Below, piece by piece: positions 9,321-18,421 of a DNA stretch of 56,113 bases (within the stretch, counting starts at the first letter, position 1; each line of letters opens with the position of its first letter). Source of the DNA: Sulfurimonas sp. (GTDB lineage Bacteria > Campylobacterota > Campylobacteria > Campylobacterales > Sulfurimonadaceae); contig JAQTZE010000010.1 in assembly GCA_028687935.1 (NCBI GenBank), forward strand, positions 24,254 through 80,366, given 5' to 3'. The notes below the pieces were generated by a model that was not told where the DNA came from, searched no databases, and saw nothing but the letters and a program-made list of their open reading frames with translations. Made by a program: the position numbers and the translations under genes.

Positions 9321-11081
9321 CTAAATCATACTACTTATAGAGATATGATTCACTTCATTTTTAGCATATTTTTTTTGTGCTGAGAGGACTGCATTTAGAA
9401 TTTGTACGCATTTTCTGCTTTTATTTACTTTTACAATTACAATCGAAGCACTTACGGTTAGAAGTGGAAATTTTTTCATATTTCCATCTCTGTCTTTAGC
9501 CTCAATATAAGCAGATTCTCTGTCAGTTTGGTTATAGAAGCTTTTTACATCTTCTGTAAATTTTTGAACGATCTTAGTGATGCTATCGATGTAGATTTCT
9601 TCGTTGTTTTTATCAAAAGATATTGCAGAAAAAAAGTCATCTCCTCCTATATGCCCAATAAAGTACTCTTTAGAGAGCTGCTTTTTAAGGATATCTGCAA
9701 AGAGTAAAATGACTCTGTCTCCATTTCTAAATCCATAGACATCATTGAAGGCCTTGAAATTGTCCAAATCAAAATAGCATAAGAGATGGGATGCTTCAGC
9801 GCGCATTGTCTGTGCCATATAGTTTTCTATCATACTGTTGCCGGGCAGTTTTGTCAGTGGATTTTGCTCTTTCGCATAGAGCAGATTTTGCTCGTTCATG
9901 ATGGTTATGATAGCCCTTGCAGATAAAAAACCGTAGTATCTTGTATTTTTCGTGATAATGATTCCAAGAGATTCCGGATTGTTTGAGAAAAGCTCGATGA
10001 TATTTGTCATATCGCTGTTGATATCTGCGATGCCGCAGGGAGTGATAAGTTTTTTGAGTTTAGATTTTGCATAGCTGTCGTTGAGTAACAAAGAACGACC
10101 AAATGGTGAATAGAGATACTCTTTTATAGTGCTCTCCTGAATAATACCAAGAGGTTCCATATCCTCATGCACTATCGGAAGTATCGAAGTGTTTTTGTTT
10201 GTATTGAAAAATTCAATCAGACTACTCGTGTGTGATGCCGCATCCAAAGGTTTGATCTTTTCTATATAAGTTTTGATTTTGTATGCCCTATTATCTAGAC
10301 GTTTATTGTCTTTGACAATTTTTTTAATATGTTCATATTCATCAAGTATCTCATCAGTTTTTAACGTCGGTCTTTGCACAAAATAGCCCTGAACAAAATG
10401 ACATCCTATTCTTTGGCACGTTAAGAGTTCAGCTTCTGTCTCTACACCTTCGGCGATTACTTTTATGCCTAGTTGAATAGCTAGATGGGTTATATTTCGT
10501 ACCATAAGCTGCTTTTTAAGATCTTGTTCTATATTTCCTAAAAAAAATCTGTCAATCTTTATAATGTCAGGTGTGCTGTCATATAAAAGTTTATAACCTG
10601 AATAACCAACTCCAAAATCATCTATAGCTATACAATAATCACTATTTTTGTAGTGTCCGATTGTCTGTTCAAAGTAGTCATCTCCTGAGATTTCATGCCT
10701 TTCTGATATCTCAAAACATATACTTTTCTTCTTCACATTATATTGCTGAAGTATGATTTCTGTATTGCCTTCTGAAAAATTTGGCATTTTAAAAAGTCTG
10801 TTGTCAAGGTTGTAAAAAAGTTTTAATTCCTGGTGGTTTTGGATTTGTGTGAATTTTGCCAAAGCTTTATGACGTAATTGTATGTCAAAAGTATAAAGTA
10901 TTCTGTGTTTATAGACTTCATCAAAGAGTGAAAAAATAGATTTGTAGCCTACCTCTTGATAGTTTCGAAGGAGTGCCTCAACAGCAAAAATCTTTCCAGT
11001 GTGTATATTGAGAATCGGCTGAAACGCAAAGTCAAGTATCTCTAGTTTGTCTATCCAAGTTTTTGAGAGTTCATTTTCCAT
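9321..11081 (-). CDS. Cyclic-di-GMP protein with EAL, CBS-pair and GGDEF domains
   Basis: 586 residues, cytoplasmic, no TM. The EAL phosphodiesterase domain comes first (about 10-240) with intact signature residues: EALLR, FEISER, DDFGVGYSG, KIDRFF, AEGVETEAE and GYFVQRP. A CBS-pair-like ligand-binding region (about 260-390) follows, then a GGDEF domain (about 410-575) with FDLDNFKAFND and the variant active site GGDDF. The EAL-CBS-GGDEF order is an established architecture in which CBS pairs bind adenine nucleotides. Which activity dominates cannot be read here, since EAL is complete and GGDDF can still be active. It stands alone between murI and dnaX. Confidence 0.9.
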   Translation of the reverse strand: MENELSKTWIDKLEILDFAFQPILNIHTGKIFAVEALLRNYQEVGYKSIFSLFDEVYKHRILYTFDIQLRHKALAKFTQIQNHQELKLFYNLDNRLFKMPNFSEGNTEIILQQYNVKKKSICFEISERHEISGDDYFEQTIGHYKNSDYCIAIDDFGVGYSGYKLLYDSTPDIIKIDRFFLGNIEQDLKKQLMVRNITHLAIQLGIKVIAEGVETEAELLTCQRIGCHFVQGYFVQRPTLKTDEILDEYEHIKKIVKDNKRLDNRAYKIKTYIEKIKPLDAASHTSSLIEFFNTNKNTSILPIVHEDMEPLGIIQESTIKEYLYSPFGRSLLLNDSYAKSKLKKLITPCGIADINSDMTNIIELFSNNPESLGIIITKNTRYYGFLSARAIITIMNEQNLLYAKEQNPLTKLPGNSMIENYMAQTMRAEASHLLCYFDLDNFKAFNDVYGFRNGDRVILLFADILKKQLSKEYFIGHIGGDDFFSAISFDKNNEEIYIDSITKIVQKFTEDVKSFYNQTDRESAYIEAKDRDGNMKKFPLLTVSASIVIVKVNKSRKCVQILNAVLSAQKKYAKNEVNHISISSMI

Positions 11082-11136
11082 TCCAAATTGTATAGGGATA
11101 ATATTTCAGAATGATTACAGTGGTTGGAATGAGATA

Positions 11137-11883
11137 TTATTGAAGCTGTAGCCACTTTTTTGCAACTTTTTTGAGTGCATCAGGGTTTTCTGAAGCGAAA
11201 AATTTTAGCTCTGTATTTTCATATTTTTTTGAAAGTGTGAACTCTTTTTGCAGGTACTCAACAATAGCATCTCCGGAGTGGATAAGTGTGCACTTTTCAC
11301 CAAAATAGCTTTGAAGTACATCCGAAATAAGAGGAAAATGGGTACATCCAAGGATAAGTGCATCGGGTTTTTCTACGTTTGAGAAGTAGTGCTTGAGTGT
11401 TGCTTGGAGGATTTCGCCCTCGTAAATCTCTTCCTCGACCATTGGTACGAAAAGACCTGTGGCTTTTGCCTGAAGATTTTCATATCCAAGTGCGTTGAGA
11501 CCTGTTTCATAAGCTTTTGAATTGACTGTTGCTTTTGTTCCGAGGATAAGTACGCGCTCTTTTTTGCTTGCAAGAGCATTTGCAGTTGCAAGGATACCTG
11601 CTTCGACAACACCGACAACAGGGCACGAGGCACTTTCGCGCATTTCACTCAGAGCATAGGCGCTCACGGTGTTGCAGGCTACGATAATGAGATCAAGCTC
11701 GAAATTTTTGAAAAATTCTACGGCTTCGATGGCATAACGGATGATGGTGTTTTTGTCTTTGACACCATAAGGCACGCGGGCTGTATCGCCAAAGTAGATA
11801 ATCTCTTCAAAAAGCTTATGCTCTAAAAGAGATTTTACAACTGTTAGTCCGCCAATTCCGCTGTCAAATACACCTATTTTCAT
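11137..11883 (-). CDS. murI: Glutamate racemase
   Basis: Converts L- to D-glutamate for peptidoglycan. 248 residues, normal family length. It begins MKIGVFDSGIGGLTV with the conserved Asp-Ser pair; the two catalytic cysteines are in VACNTVSA and LGCTHFPL. A substrate-binding FGDTARVPYG motif is present. It starts 2 bases after the rho stop, so it is co-transcribed with rho. Confidence 0.97.
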   Translation of the reverse strand: MKIGVFDSGIGGLTVVKSLLEHKLFEEIIYFGDTARVPYGVKDKNTIIRYAIEAVEFFKNFELDLIIVACNTVSAYALSEMRESASCPVVGVVEAGILATANALASKKERVLILGTKATVNSKAYETGLNALGYENLQAKATGLFVPMVEEEIYEGEILQATLKHYFSNVEKPDALILGCTHFPLISDVLQSYFGEKCTLIHSGDAIVEYLQKEFTLSKKYENTELKFFASENPDALKKVAKKWLQLQ

Positions 11884-11885
11884 TA

Positions 11886-13226
11886 TTATTGGTTTGTGTT
11901 CATACTTTCTAAGAACTCTGCGTTTGTCGCTTTTTTGCCCATTGTTGTATAGACAAATTTGAGTGCTTCGACTTCATCATCTTGTTTATGAAGCATTTGA
12001 CGAAGGATAAATACTTTTTGCATGACATCAGGACCGATAAGAAGTTCATCTTTACGTGTTCCAGATTTGAGGATATCGATAGCCGGAAAGATACGTCTCT
12101 CTGCAATTTTGCGATCAAGTACGACTTCCATATTTCCTGTCCCTTTGAACTCTTCAAAGATAACTTCATCCATTCTGCTTCCCGTATCGATAAGAGCCGT
12201 TGCGATAATCGTTAAACTTCCGCCTTTTTCTATATTACGTGCAGCCCCGAAGAAGCGTTTTGGTTTGTGAAGTGCGTTTGCATCGACACCACCTGAGAGT
12301 ACTTTTCCGCTTGAAGGTGTTACAGCATTGTAAGCACGTGCAAGACGCGTGATAGAGTCAAGAAGGATGACGACATTACGTCCAAGCTCAACGCGGCGTT
12401 TTGCTTTTTCTATAACCATCTCAGCCACTTTGACGTGGTTTTTAGCAGGCATGTCAAATGTAGAGCTATAAACTTCACCTTTAACACTTCTCTCCATATC
12501 CGTAACTTCTTCAGGTCTCTCATCTACAAGAAGAACCATCAAATCGATTTCAGGATGATTTGCAGTGATACCATGAGCGATTTCTTTGAGAAGTTCTGTT
12601 TTACCGCTTCTTGGAGGTGCTACGATAAGACCACGTTGCCCTTTACCTATAGGACAAAATAGATCCATCATACGGCCAGTGAGACCTTTTTCACGGTATT
12701 CAAGTTTGATTTGTTCTTGTGGATAGAGCGGTGTAAGGTTTTCAAAAAGAGGTCTTTTTTTACTCTCTTCAGGTGGCAGGGAGTTTACTGCCTCTATCTT
12801 GATAAGAGCATAGTAACGCTCTTGCTCTTTTGGAGGGCGTACTTGCCCTGTTACAACGTCCCCGTTTCTAAGGGCGAAACGTTTGATTTGTGTATTTGAA
12901 ACATATGCATCGTTGATACTTTCGTTGAAGCTTTTGTCAATAGAACGGATAAATCCATATCCGTCTTGCATAATCTCTAAGATACCACTAAAGAGAATAA
13001 AACCGCCTTGAGCTGTTTGTGCTTTAAGGATTTCAAAGATGATATCTTGGCGTTTGAGTTCATTTGGGTGTTCTATCTCAAGCTCTGTTGCCATGGCAAC
13101 TAAATCTTCTATACTTTTTATACGAAGATCATCAATAGTTGCACCTTCAACAGGTGTGTGAGAGCGTGATTTTGCGCTTGCTTTGCTTGGAGTTTTACGA
13201 GGTGTTTGTGAATTGTTTTCACTCAT
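11886..13226 (-). CDS. rho: Transcription termination factor Rho
   Basis: RNA-dependent hexameric ATPase that ends transcripts. 446 residues. A charged, Ser/Lys-rich N-terminus precedes the Rho N-terminal helical domain ([21 protein letters not shown]). Then comes the cold-shock-like RNA-binding domain ([24 protein letters not shown]), the P-loop ([16 protein letters not shown]), the Walker B region ([15 protein letters not shown]) and the Q/R-loop segments ([23 protein letters not shown]). It starts at ATG 13226 with only weak ribosome-binding similarity, after a leader of about 70 bases. It is the first gene of a rho-murI unit. Rho matters here because several convergent gene pairs lack intrinsic terminators. 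Confidence 0.98.
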   Translation of the reverse strand: MSENNSQTPRKTPSKASAKSRSHTPVEGATIDDLRIKSIEDLVAMATELEIEHPNELKRQDIIFEILKAQTAQGGFILFSGILEIMQDGYGFIRSIDKSFNESINDAYVSNTQIKRFALRNGDVVTGQVRPPKEQERYYALIKIEAVNSLPPEESKKRPLFENLTPLYPQEQIKLEYREKGLTGRMMDLFCPIGKGQRGLIVAPPRSGKTELLKEIAHGITANHPEIDLMVLLVDERPEEVTDMERSVKGEVYSSTFDMPAKNHVKVAEMVIEKAKRRVELGRNVVILLDSITRLARAYNAVTPSSGKVLSGGVDANALHKPKRFFGAARNIEKGGSLTIIATALIDTGSRMDEVIFEEFKGTGNMEVVLDRKIAERRIFPAIDILKSGTRKDELLIGPDVMQKVFILRQMLHKQDDEVEALKFVYTTMGKKATNAEFLESMNTNQ

Positions 13227-13306
13227 ATATTTAAATACCTTGGTTTTTTGGGATTTTCTTAGACGCAGAAGTAAGTTACTGGCTTAGATGCCATTTTGAT
13301 TGTGCA

Positions 13307-13336
13307 ATTTTACACTATATCGAGGCTCAATGTCAA
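13307..13336 (-). promoter_or_regulatory. Sigma-70-type promoter of rho
   Basis: Reading the minus strand, TTGACA (13336-13331), an 18-bp spacer and TAAAAT (13312-13307). It is the best -35/-10 pair in the window and predicts a leader of about 70 bases before rho. Leader-based autoregulation is known for rho elsewhere; nothing here proves it. Confidence 0.65.
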
Positions 13337-13348
13337 GCAGAGCCGACT

Positions 13349-14125
13349 TTAGGAGCCTATAATGATATTTTTTGTACTTATAATTGCATAAGCTTCCGTA
13401 CCTATTTCAAAACTATTGACTTTTTCTTTGTCTAAAAAAGCAATGAGATTTGTCTTGTTATCGACATTAAAGCTTAGTTCCGCAAACTCATCGGAGCGCT
13501 CTATGCTTTTAATCGTTCCTTTAAGGATATTGATTCCCTCAATTGCTTTTGGAGCTTCGCTTTGAATGAGAATATCACTTGATTTGATAATCGCGTAGAT
13601 TTCGCTTCCTGTTGATAAGCCCATATTTTCAGCAGATTTCTTGGTAATAGTTGAACGCAGAAAATTTTTCTCTGAGATACTCATCTCGATAGTGACATAG
13701 AGTCCATGTTGCGTTATCTTTTTTATCGTTGTTGGTATCTGGTTTCTTGCACTTGTTGTGAGAAAAGTTCTACTGAGAATGCGAGCTAAACGCTCTGGAT
13801 CATCTCCCGCTTCGGCAAATCTGTCTATAAATTGACGGTGAAGTTCATGGAGTCTTTCATAGGTTTTAATAAGCTCATAAGCATAGGGTGTGAGTGTAGT
13901 TCCACCGCCACCGCTTCCGCCGATTTTTCTTTGGATGAGGGGTTCATCTGCAAGTGCATTCATACTATTTATACGTTCCCATGCTGCTTTGTAGCTCATC
14001 TTCATCTCTTTGGCGGCTGCGTTTATAGAACCTGTTTTTTCTATTTTATGCAACAGTTCAACTCTCCCATCACCTAAAAAGTTTTGATTATCTTTTGTAA
14101 GCCAAAAACGTCCGTCAATATTCAT
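13349..14125 (-). CDS. modE: ModE-family molybdate-responsive regulator
   Basis: 258 residues. The N-terminal winged helix (about 1-115) is typical of ModE: GDGRVELLHKIEKTGSINAA, SYKAAWERINSMN and the glycine-rich wing GGSGGGGTTLTPY. Two MOP/TOBE-like modules follow (about 120-255), the second weaker, which bind oxyanions such as molybdate. No molybdate transporter or cofactor genes are close. The nearest molybdoenzyme is NapA some 30 kb away. It is 14 bases downstream of the half-length chemoreceptor gene, so it may be co-transcribed with it. Family assignment is firm; the ligand could be molybdate or tungstate. Confidence 0.88.
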   Translation of the reverse strand: MNIDGRFWLTKDNQNFLGDGRVELLHKIEKTGSINAAAKEMKMSYKAAWERINSMNALADEPLIQRKIGGSGGGGTTLTPYAYELIKTYERLHELHRQFIDRFAEAGDDPERLARILSRTFLTTSARNQIPTTIKKITQHGLYVTIEMSISEKNFLRSTITKKSAENMGLSTGSEIYAIIKSSDILIQSEAPKAIEGINILKGTIKSIERSDEFAELSFNVDNKTNLIAFLDKEKVNSFEIGTEAYAIISTKNIIIGS

Positions 14126-14139
14126 ATCTTGCCTTTTTC

Positions 14140-15192
14140 CTATTTGATTTTTATACTTGAGAGTGTATCGCTAAGTGCCGAGACATTTATCTTCGCCTCT
14201 TTGAGCGAGAGCTGGGTACGTTCTGCCAGTTTTCTTACTTCATCAGCGACCACAGCAAAACCACGACCATGTTCGCCTGCACGTGCTGCTTCTATTGCTG
14301 CGTTTAGCGCTAGAAGGTTTGTTTGATCTGCGATATCAGAGATAGTTGTGATGACTTTAGAAAACTCTTTACTCTGCGTTTGGACCAAAGAGAGTTTTTC
14401 TTGCATCTCAAAATCTTCTTCGTCCTTTTTTGCTAGCGCATTTTTATGCTGTTCTTTCTCTAATAGCTCTTGGATCAAAGAGCATTGTTGTAGCTCTTGC
14501 TTGTATGCTTGCTCAAGATTTTTGAAACTCTCTTGAAGTGCATGCTTTACCTCACTAAGGGATTTTGTCTCCTCACTTTGTGTGCGAGAGCGGTTTGTAT
14601 AACTTTGAACTTCTTTTTCGTACTCTTTGTGCTGCGTTTGTTCTAAAAAACGCAGCTCTTCTAAGCTTTTCTCAAGAGCTGCGTTTTGTTTCTCGAGCGA
14701 TTTTATATCATTTTTCTGCGCTGCGTTTAACTCTTTTTTCTTCTGTAAGAGAGAGAATAAATATACAAACGCAGCGATAATGATAAACGCAGCAAGAAGT
14801 AAGAAAAGAAGCATAAAGGGTTGCGTTTGCTCTTGTGCGGTATTGAAACGCAGTTGTGCTTCTTGGTTCATTTGTAGATAGAGCGTTCTGAGTTTTTCTA
14901 TCTCATCTGCTTGGAGTTGTGGATTGTTTTCGTGCAATTGAGCAAAATAGAGTAGGAGTTTTTCCTGAAGATTTTCTATCTCCTGCGTTTTTGGCTCACC
15001 AAGTAAAAGTGCGCTATTTATCGTGTCATGTGTTGCAAGGCTGAGATAGTAGAGTGTCAGTTTTTCTTCTGTAGAGAGTTTTTGGGAGAGCGTATCTATC
15101 TCGTGAGCAAGATTTTTGTAGGATTGCTCAAACGTTTGCGCAGAGGCAAAAAGTGTGAGCGTAAAAAAGAATAGGATAAATAGCTGTTTCAT
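14140..15192 (-). CDS. Short methyl-accepting chemotaxis-like protein ending at the signalling tip
   Basis: 350 residues. An N-terminal hydrophobic segment ending in Ala-rich residues (about 3-18) looks like a signal or anchor. A periplasmic helical domain (about 19-120), a TM (about 127-150, [20 protein letters not shown]) and a long coiled coil (about 155-270) follow. The highly conserved chemoreceptor tip ([38 protein letters not shown]) is reached, but the protein stops about 20 residues later. The C-terminal return helix of the receptor hairpin is therefore missing. The stop is followed directly by modE, so it is not an obvious frameshift. The gene holds ten exact copies of the octamer AAACGCAG. 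Function as a receptor or as a receptor inhibitor is open. Confidence 0.85.
   Translation of the reverse strand: MKQLFILFFFTLTLFASAQTFEQSYKNLAHEIDTLSQKLSTEEKLTLYYLSLATHDTINSALLLGEPKTQEIENLQEKLLLYFAQLHENNPQLQADEIEKLRTLYLQMNQEAQLRFNTAQEQTQPFMLLFLLLAAFIIIAAFVYLFSLLQKKKELNAAQKNDIKSLEKQNAALEKSLEELRFLEQTQHKEYEKEVQSYTNRSRTQSEETKSLSEVKHALQESFKNLEQAYKQELQQCSLIQELLEKEQHKNALAKKDEEDFEMQEKLSLVQTQSKEFSKVITTISDIADQTNLLALNAAIEAARAGEHGRGFAVVADEVRKLAERTQLSLKEAKINVSALSDTLSSIKIK
14298..14990. repeat. Cluster of ten AAACGCAG octamers inside the chemoreceptor-like gene
   Basis: Exact octamers start at 14298, 14374, 14632, 14679, 14721 and 14983 as CTGCGTTT, and at 14648, 14767, 14785 and 14846 as AAACGCAG. A near copy TTGCGTTT is at 14821. 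Two of them (14631-14639 and 14648-14656) form a perfect 9-bp inverted pair with an 8-base spacer. This is the densest patch of a motif found across the window. Confidence 0.9.
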
Positions 15193-15221
15193 AAGCTTAT
15201 AATAGCATATTTCTCCCTGCT

Positions 15222-15755
15222 TTAGGCGTACATCTCTTTGTCGAAGTTTTCAAAAGCTTTAAGTGTCTGTTCCAAAAGATTTTGACTCTCCTTAAATATT
15301 TTGTCCATTATCTCCGAAGGTTCGAGTTTCGCCATCGAGTTATCAAAGAGTTTTACAATATTATTTTTGACTGCGTTTGTTGTACTTTCATCTCTTGATT
15401 TTTCTGGCTCAAATATCGAAGCTATCTGCTGCGCGATTTTCGTCACTGGCGTTTGTGGCGCGTCTTGCTGCAACTCTGCGATAAAGTCGTCGATAAAAGG
15501 CTGTGCAACCTTCATAAACTCTTTGATCTCTTTTTGATCTTGCGCATCGAGACCATTTCCATCGACTGAAAATTTAAAAGACTGCATAGAGCTAAAACTC
15601 ATCGAAGCCTCAGAAGAATTTTCATTGCCTTTATAAGAGAGGGAAGCAGAGTTTGCATTTGCAAAATCCATCTTGATGATATCCCCGCTTGATGTTTTCA
15701 TCATGATATTTAAATCATGGCTTCTGTAGCTATCAAGTTTGTATGAAGTATCCAT
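15222..15755 (-). CDS. Conserved hypothetical protein, soluble and helical
   Basis: 177 residues from ATG 15755, which has AAGGAG seven bases upstream. The frame extends further upstream, but that part crosses the surE promoter and reads as non-coding. The first third is Ser/Asn-rich and beta-like ([24 protein letters not shown]). The rest is a helical acidic segment ([39 protein letters not shown]). No signal peptide, TM or cysteines. I do not recognise the family. It is upstream of the short chemoreceptor (29-base gap), so the two and modE may share a transcript. Confidence 0.8.
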   Translation of the reverse strand: MDTSYKLDSYRSHDLNIMMKTSSGDIIKMDFANANSASLSYKGNENSSEASMSFSSMQSFKFSVDGNGLDAQDQKEIKEFMKVAQPFIDDFIAELQQDAPQTPVTKIAQQIASIFEPEKSRDESTTNAVKNNIVKLFDNSMAKLEPSEIMDKIFKESQNLLEQTLKAFENFDKEMYA

Positions 15756-15811
15756 AATCTCTCCTTTGTATGCTTTTATATCGGTAAAAATGAGTTTTAT
15801 TAAAGTATGTC

Positions 15812-15827
15812 TGATAAAATACGCGCA
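15812..15827 (+). promoter_or_regulatory. Extended -10 placing the transcription start on the surE ATG
   Basis: TGATAAAAT (TG at 15812-15813, TAAAAT at 15815-15820). Seven bases downstream of its last base is 15827, the A of the surE ATG, so a leaderless transcript is predicted. No Shine-Dalgarno sequence is present before surE, in agreement. Confidence 0.5.
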
Positions 15828-16624
15828 TGAATAAAAAATATAAAATACTTGTAACAAATGATGACGGCTATGAGGCAAAAGGGCTTTTGCAACTGCGATC
15901 TGCCCTCAAAGAACTTGAAGATGTTGAAGTGATAGTTGTGGCGCCTGCAAATGAAAAATCTGCTTGCGGACACTCTTTGACACTTGTAAGACCGCTGCGT
16001 TTTGTCAGCGTCGATGATGATTTTTACAAACTTGATGATGGTACGCCGAGTGACTGTGTTTATCTCTCTTTGAGTTGTATGTTTAATGGCGTAAAACCTG
16101 ACCTGCTTGTCAGCGGTATCAATCGCGGCTCGAATATGGGCGAAGATATCACCTACTCTGGAACTGCGGCAGGGGCAATGGAAGGCGTTTTACACGACAT
16201 CCCATCTATCGCAATTAGTCAGGTGATGGATTTTACAAATCCTGAGGGTGATTTTACCCTCGCATGCAAAACTATCAAACACCTTGTAACAATGATACGT
16301 GAGGGAACTTTTCCTCTGCCCCAAAGAGAATTTTTAAATGTCAATATCCCAGCAGATGTGCAGAGTGCGAAGATAAAAGTGAGCTATGCGGGCTACAGAT
16401 TTTATGCAAATGATTCACATGTCCATAGAAATCCACGAGGTGAAGAGCACTATTGGCTAGGTCTGCATCCACTGAATTTTTCTCCAAGAGAGGGAAATGA
16501 AGGTTTGAGTGATTATGAAGTTATCCAAGAGGGAAATATCTCTATAACGCCAATTATGCTTGATCTAAGTGCCTATAAAAGTATGAAAAAACTTCAAAAC
16601 TGGGTTGGGGATCTTGAGATATAA
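15827..16624 (+). CDS. surE: 5'/3'-nucleotidase SurE
   Basis: Survival protein E, a metal-dependent nucleoside monophosphatase. 265 residues, normal length. The metal site is formed by NDDG near the N-terminus (KILVTNDDGYEAKG), a conserved Ser (EKSACGHSLT) and Asn in SGINRGSNMGEDITYSGTAA, all intact. It begins a long co-directional run of genes: tcdA overlaps its end by 20 bases. The start lacks a ribosome binding site and sits on the predicted transcription start. Confidence 0.97.
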   Translation: MNKKYKILVTNDDGYEAKGLLQLRSALKELEDVEVIVVAPANEKSACGHSLTLVRPLRFVSVDDDFYKLDDGTPSDCVYLSLSCMFNGVKPDLLVSGINRGSNMGEDITYSGTAAGAMEGVLHDIPSIAISQVMDFTNPEGDFTLACKTIKHLVTMIREGTFPLPQREFLNVNIPADVQSAKIKVSYAGYRFYANDSHVHRNPRGEEHYWLGLHPLNFSPREGNEGLSDYEVIQEGNISITPIMLDLSAYKSMKKLQNWVGDLEI

Positions 16625-17267
16625 ACGCATGGAGATGCTCCTTGGGGATGATTTTTCCAAGCTGCAAAACGCAAGTATATTACTTTTAGGTGTCGGCGGT
16701 GTGGGGAGTTTTTGTCTGGACTGTTTGGTGCGCAGCGGTATCAAAGATATCACAATCGTCGATTTTGACACCTTCGATGAGACAAACCAAAACCGTCAAA
16801 TGTGGTCGGAACTCCACGAAGGTGAGATAAAAGTCGAAGCCTTGTTAGCGCATTATCCAGAGCTTAAAATCATAAATACTCGCATTGATGAGCAGTGGGT
16901 CTGGGATTTTGATTTTGAGCCTTATGATTTGGTGCTTGATGCTATTGATGATACAAAAGCCAAACTCGCTCTTGCACAAAAGTGCTACAAAAAACTTATC
17001 TCTTCTTTTGGATCTGCCAAGCGTCTTGATCCTACGAAAGTACAGGTGAGCGATATTTGGAAGAGTTACGGAGATCGTTTTGGTGCAAAGATACGCTACG
17101 AGCTCAAAAAACGCCGTTTTAGTAAAAAATATAAAGTCATCTTCTCAAGTGAAGAAGCACTAACGAAAGAGAAGGGCAGTTTTATGGGTGTAACAGCTAC
17201 ATTTGGACTCGTGATGTGTGCAGAAGCTATAAAAACTATAAAAGAGAAGAAGGAAGCGGATGTTTAA
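16605..17267 (+). CDS. tcdA: ThiF/E1-like tRNA threonylcarbamoyladenosine dehydratase (TcdA-like)
   Basis: Adenylating enzyme related to ThiF/MoeB; TcdA cyclises t6A37 of tRNA. 220 residues. RYKRMEMLLGDDFSKL is the family start, followed by the nucleotide-binding loop LLLGVGGVGSFCLDCLVRSG, the acidic residue of VDFDTFDETNQNRQ and DAIDDTKAKLAL. The TTG at 16605 keeps the RYKR segment that aligns with family starts; ATG 16629 would cut into it. It overlaps surE by 20 bases, suggesting coupling. It lacks the C-terminal rhodanese of some ThiF relatives. Identification as TcdA rather than another E1-like protein is likely, not certain. Confidence 0.82.
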   Translation: MGILRYKRMEMLLGDDFSKLQNASILLLGVGGVGSFCLDCLVRSGIKDITIVDFDTFDETNQNRQMWSELHEGEIKVEALLAHYPELKIINTRIDEQWVWDFDFEPYDLVLDAIDDTKAKLALAQKCYKKLISSFGSAKRLDPTKVQVSDIWKSYGDRFGAKIRYELKKRRFSKKYKVIFSSEEALTKEKGSFMGVTATFGLVMCAEAIKTIKEKKEADV

Positions 17268-17640
17268 TTTTATGAGTGAAGACTGGTTTATTATCTCATT
17301 GGAGATAGTTTTTTTACTTTTTATTTTCTATGATGCAAAGAAATATTTTGCGACAAAGAAAAAAGAGTATCTTACAAATATCGCACTCACAGTTGCGTTT
17401 TTTATCTGGGCTGCGATACCTTTTTACAACAGTTATATTACTTGGACTGTGGGTGATAAAAAAGAGGTGAGCGCAAAATGTCTTGCAGAAAATAACGAAA
17501 CGCTCTGTAAATGTCTTGATGATACACTTTTTAAAGAGTATAGCTATGAAAGTTACCAAAGAGTCGATACAAACAGCAGTGATTTTTTAGAATTTATCAA
17601 AGAGAGCAAAGAGGATTGTTTAGATGATTCTTGGTTTTGA
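17260..17640 (+). CDS. Small membrane protein with two TM segments, unknown function
   Basis: 126 residues. Two hydrophobic helices (about 9-26 and 39-60) are joined by a short basic loop (DAKKYFATKKKEY). The remaining 65 residues are polar and carry four cysteines (AKCLAENNETLCKCLDD and KEDCLDD), probably exported and possibly disulphide-bonded. It overlaps tcdA by 8 bases and the next small gene by 17. I do not recognise the family. Confidence 0.78.
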   Translation: MFNFMSEDWFIISLEIVFLLFIFYDAKKYFATKKKEYLTNIALTVAFFIWAAIPFYNSYITWTVGDKKEVSAKCLAENNETLCKCLDDTLFKEYSYESYQRVDTNSSDFLEFIKESKEDCLDDSWF

Positions 17641-17887
17641 TCTTGACTCTCCTTTGATTTGCGAAGGGATTATCGGCGATGGCTGCGGTGGCGGACGACT
17701 CTTTTTTGTAAGAGACAATCAACTCAGAGCCTATGATCCGCAAAGTAAAGAAGAGACCTTTTTACTCGGTGAAGTTCTTCAAGCAAAAAGTATTTCAAAA
17801 GCTGGATGTAAGATTTTCATTGAGTGCGCAGAGGAACAAATACTCTTTGATCTCTCGCTGATGGCAAAAATAACAAGCGAAATTTGA
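17624..17887 (+). CDS. Small conserved hypothetical protein
   Basis: 87 residues, no TM, overlapping the preceding gene by 17 bases. It has a Gly-rich patch (GIIGDGCGGGRLFFVRD) followed by short beta-strand-like repeats (RAYDPQSKEETFLLGEV), which could be a small beta barrel or a single propeller-like blade. Not recognised. Its TGA stop forms the TG element of the greA extended -10. Confidence 0.7.
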   Translation: MILGFDLDSPLICEGIIGDGCGGGRLFFVRDNQLRAYDPQSKEETFLLGEVLQAKSISKAGCKIFIECAEEQILFDLSLMAKITSEI

Positions 17888-17893
17888 TATAAT
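17885..17893 (+). promoter_or_regulatory. Extended -10 promoter of greA
   Basis: TGATATAAT: the TGn element is the stop codon of the preceding gene and TATAAT is at 17888-17893, 30 bases before the greA ATG. No clear -35 is present. Confidence 0.65.
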
Positions 17894-17923
17894 CATCCCA
17901 ATACAATAAAAAAGAGAACAACT

Positions 17924-18421
17924 ATGCAAAAAATAGAACCAATGACACTTTTTGGCTACAAAAAACTTCAAGCAGAAGTCAAAGACCTCAAAGAGGTGAA
18001 ACGCCCTCGTACTATCAAAGATATTGAAGAGGCACTTGAACACGGAGACCTTAAAGAAAACGCAGAGTATCACGCAGCAAAAGAGCAACAACGTCTTATT
18101 GATGGTCGTCTTGAAGAGTTGGCTGAACTTATCGGTTCTGCGAGTATCGTCGATCCAAGTGAACTTGAACACGCACGTATCAGCTTTGGTTCTACGGTTG
18201 TTTTGACAGATCTAGCAACAGACGAAGAGGTCACATACACGATAGTCGGCGGATGCGAGAGCAACCCAGATATCGGACTGATCTCTTTCGCTTCACCTTT
18301 GGCAAAACAGCTTTTAGGCCTTGAAGAGGGTGATCAAGTGAAAGTAAAACTTCCAAATGCAGAGAAAAAATTTGAGATCGAAGAGGTCAAATATCAGGAG
18401 ATAGTCTTTGAGTGCAATTAA
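17924..18421 (+). CDS. greA: Transcription elongation factor GreA
   Basis: Rescues backtracked RNA polymerase by stimulating transcript cleavage. 165 residues. The N-terminal coiled coil has the conserved acidic tip (EALEHGDLKENAEYHAAKEQ), and the C-terminal FKBP-like domain follows (FGSTVVLTDLATDEEVTYTIVG, GLISFASPLAKQLLGLEEGD). Has its own promoter overlapping the previous stop and overlaps argC by 14 bases. Confidence 0.97.
   Translation: MQKIEPMTLFGYKKLQAEVKDLKEVKRPRTIKDIEEALEHGDLKENAEYHAAKEQQRLIDGRLEELAELIGSASIVDPSELEHARISFGSTVVLTDLATDEEVTYTIVGGCESNPDIGLISFASPLAKQLLGLEEGDQVKVKLPNAEKKFEIEEVKYQEIVFECN

Noticed and set aside
15756..15878. Upstream extension of the 177-residue hypothetical protein
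   Set aside because: It crosses the surE promoter and start, while ATG 15755 has a strong ribosome binding site.
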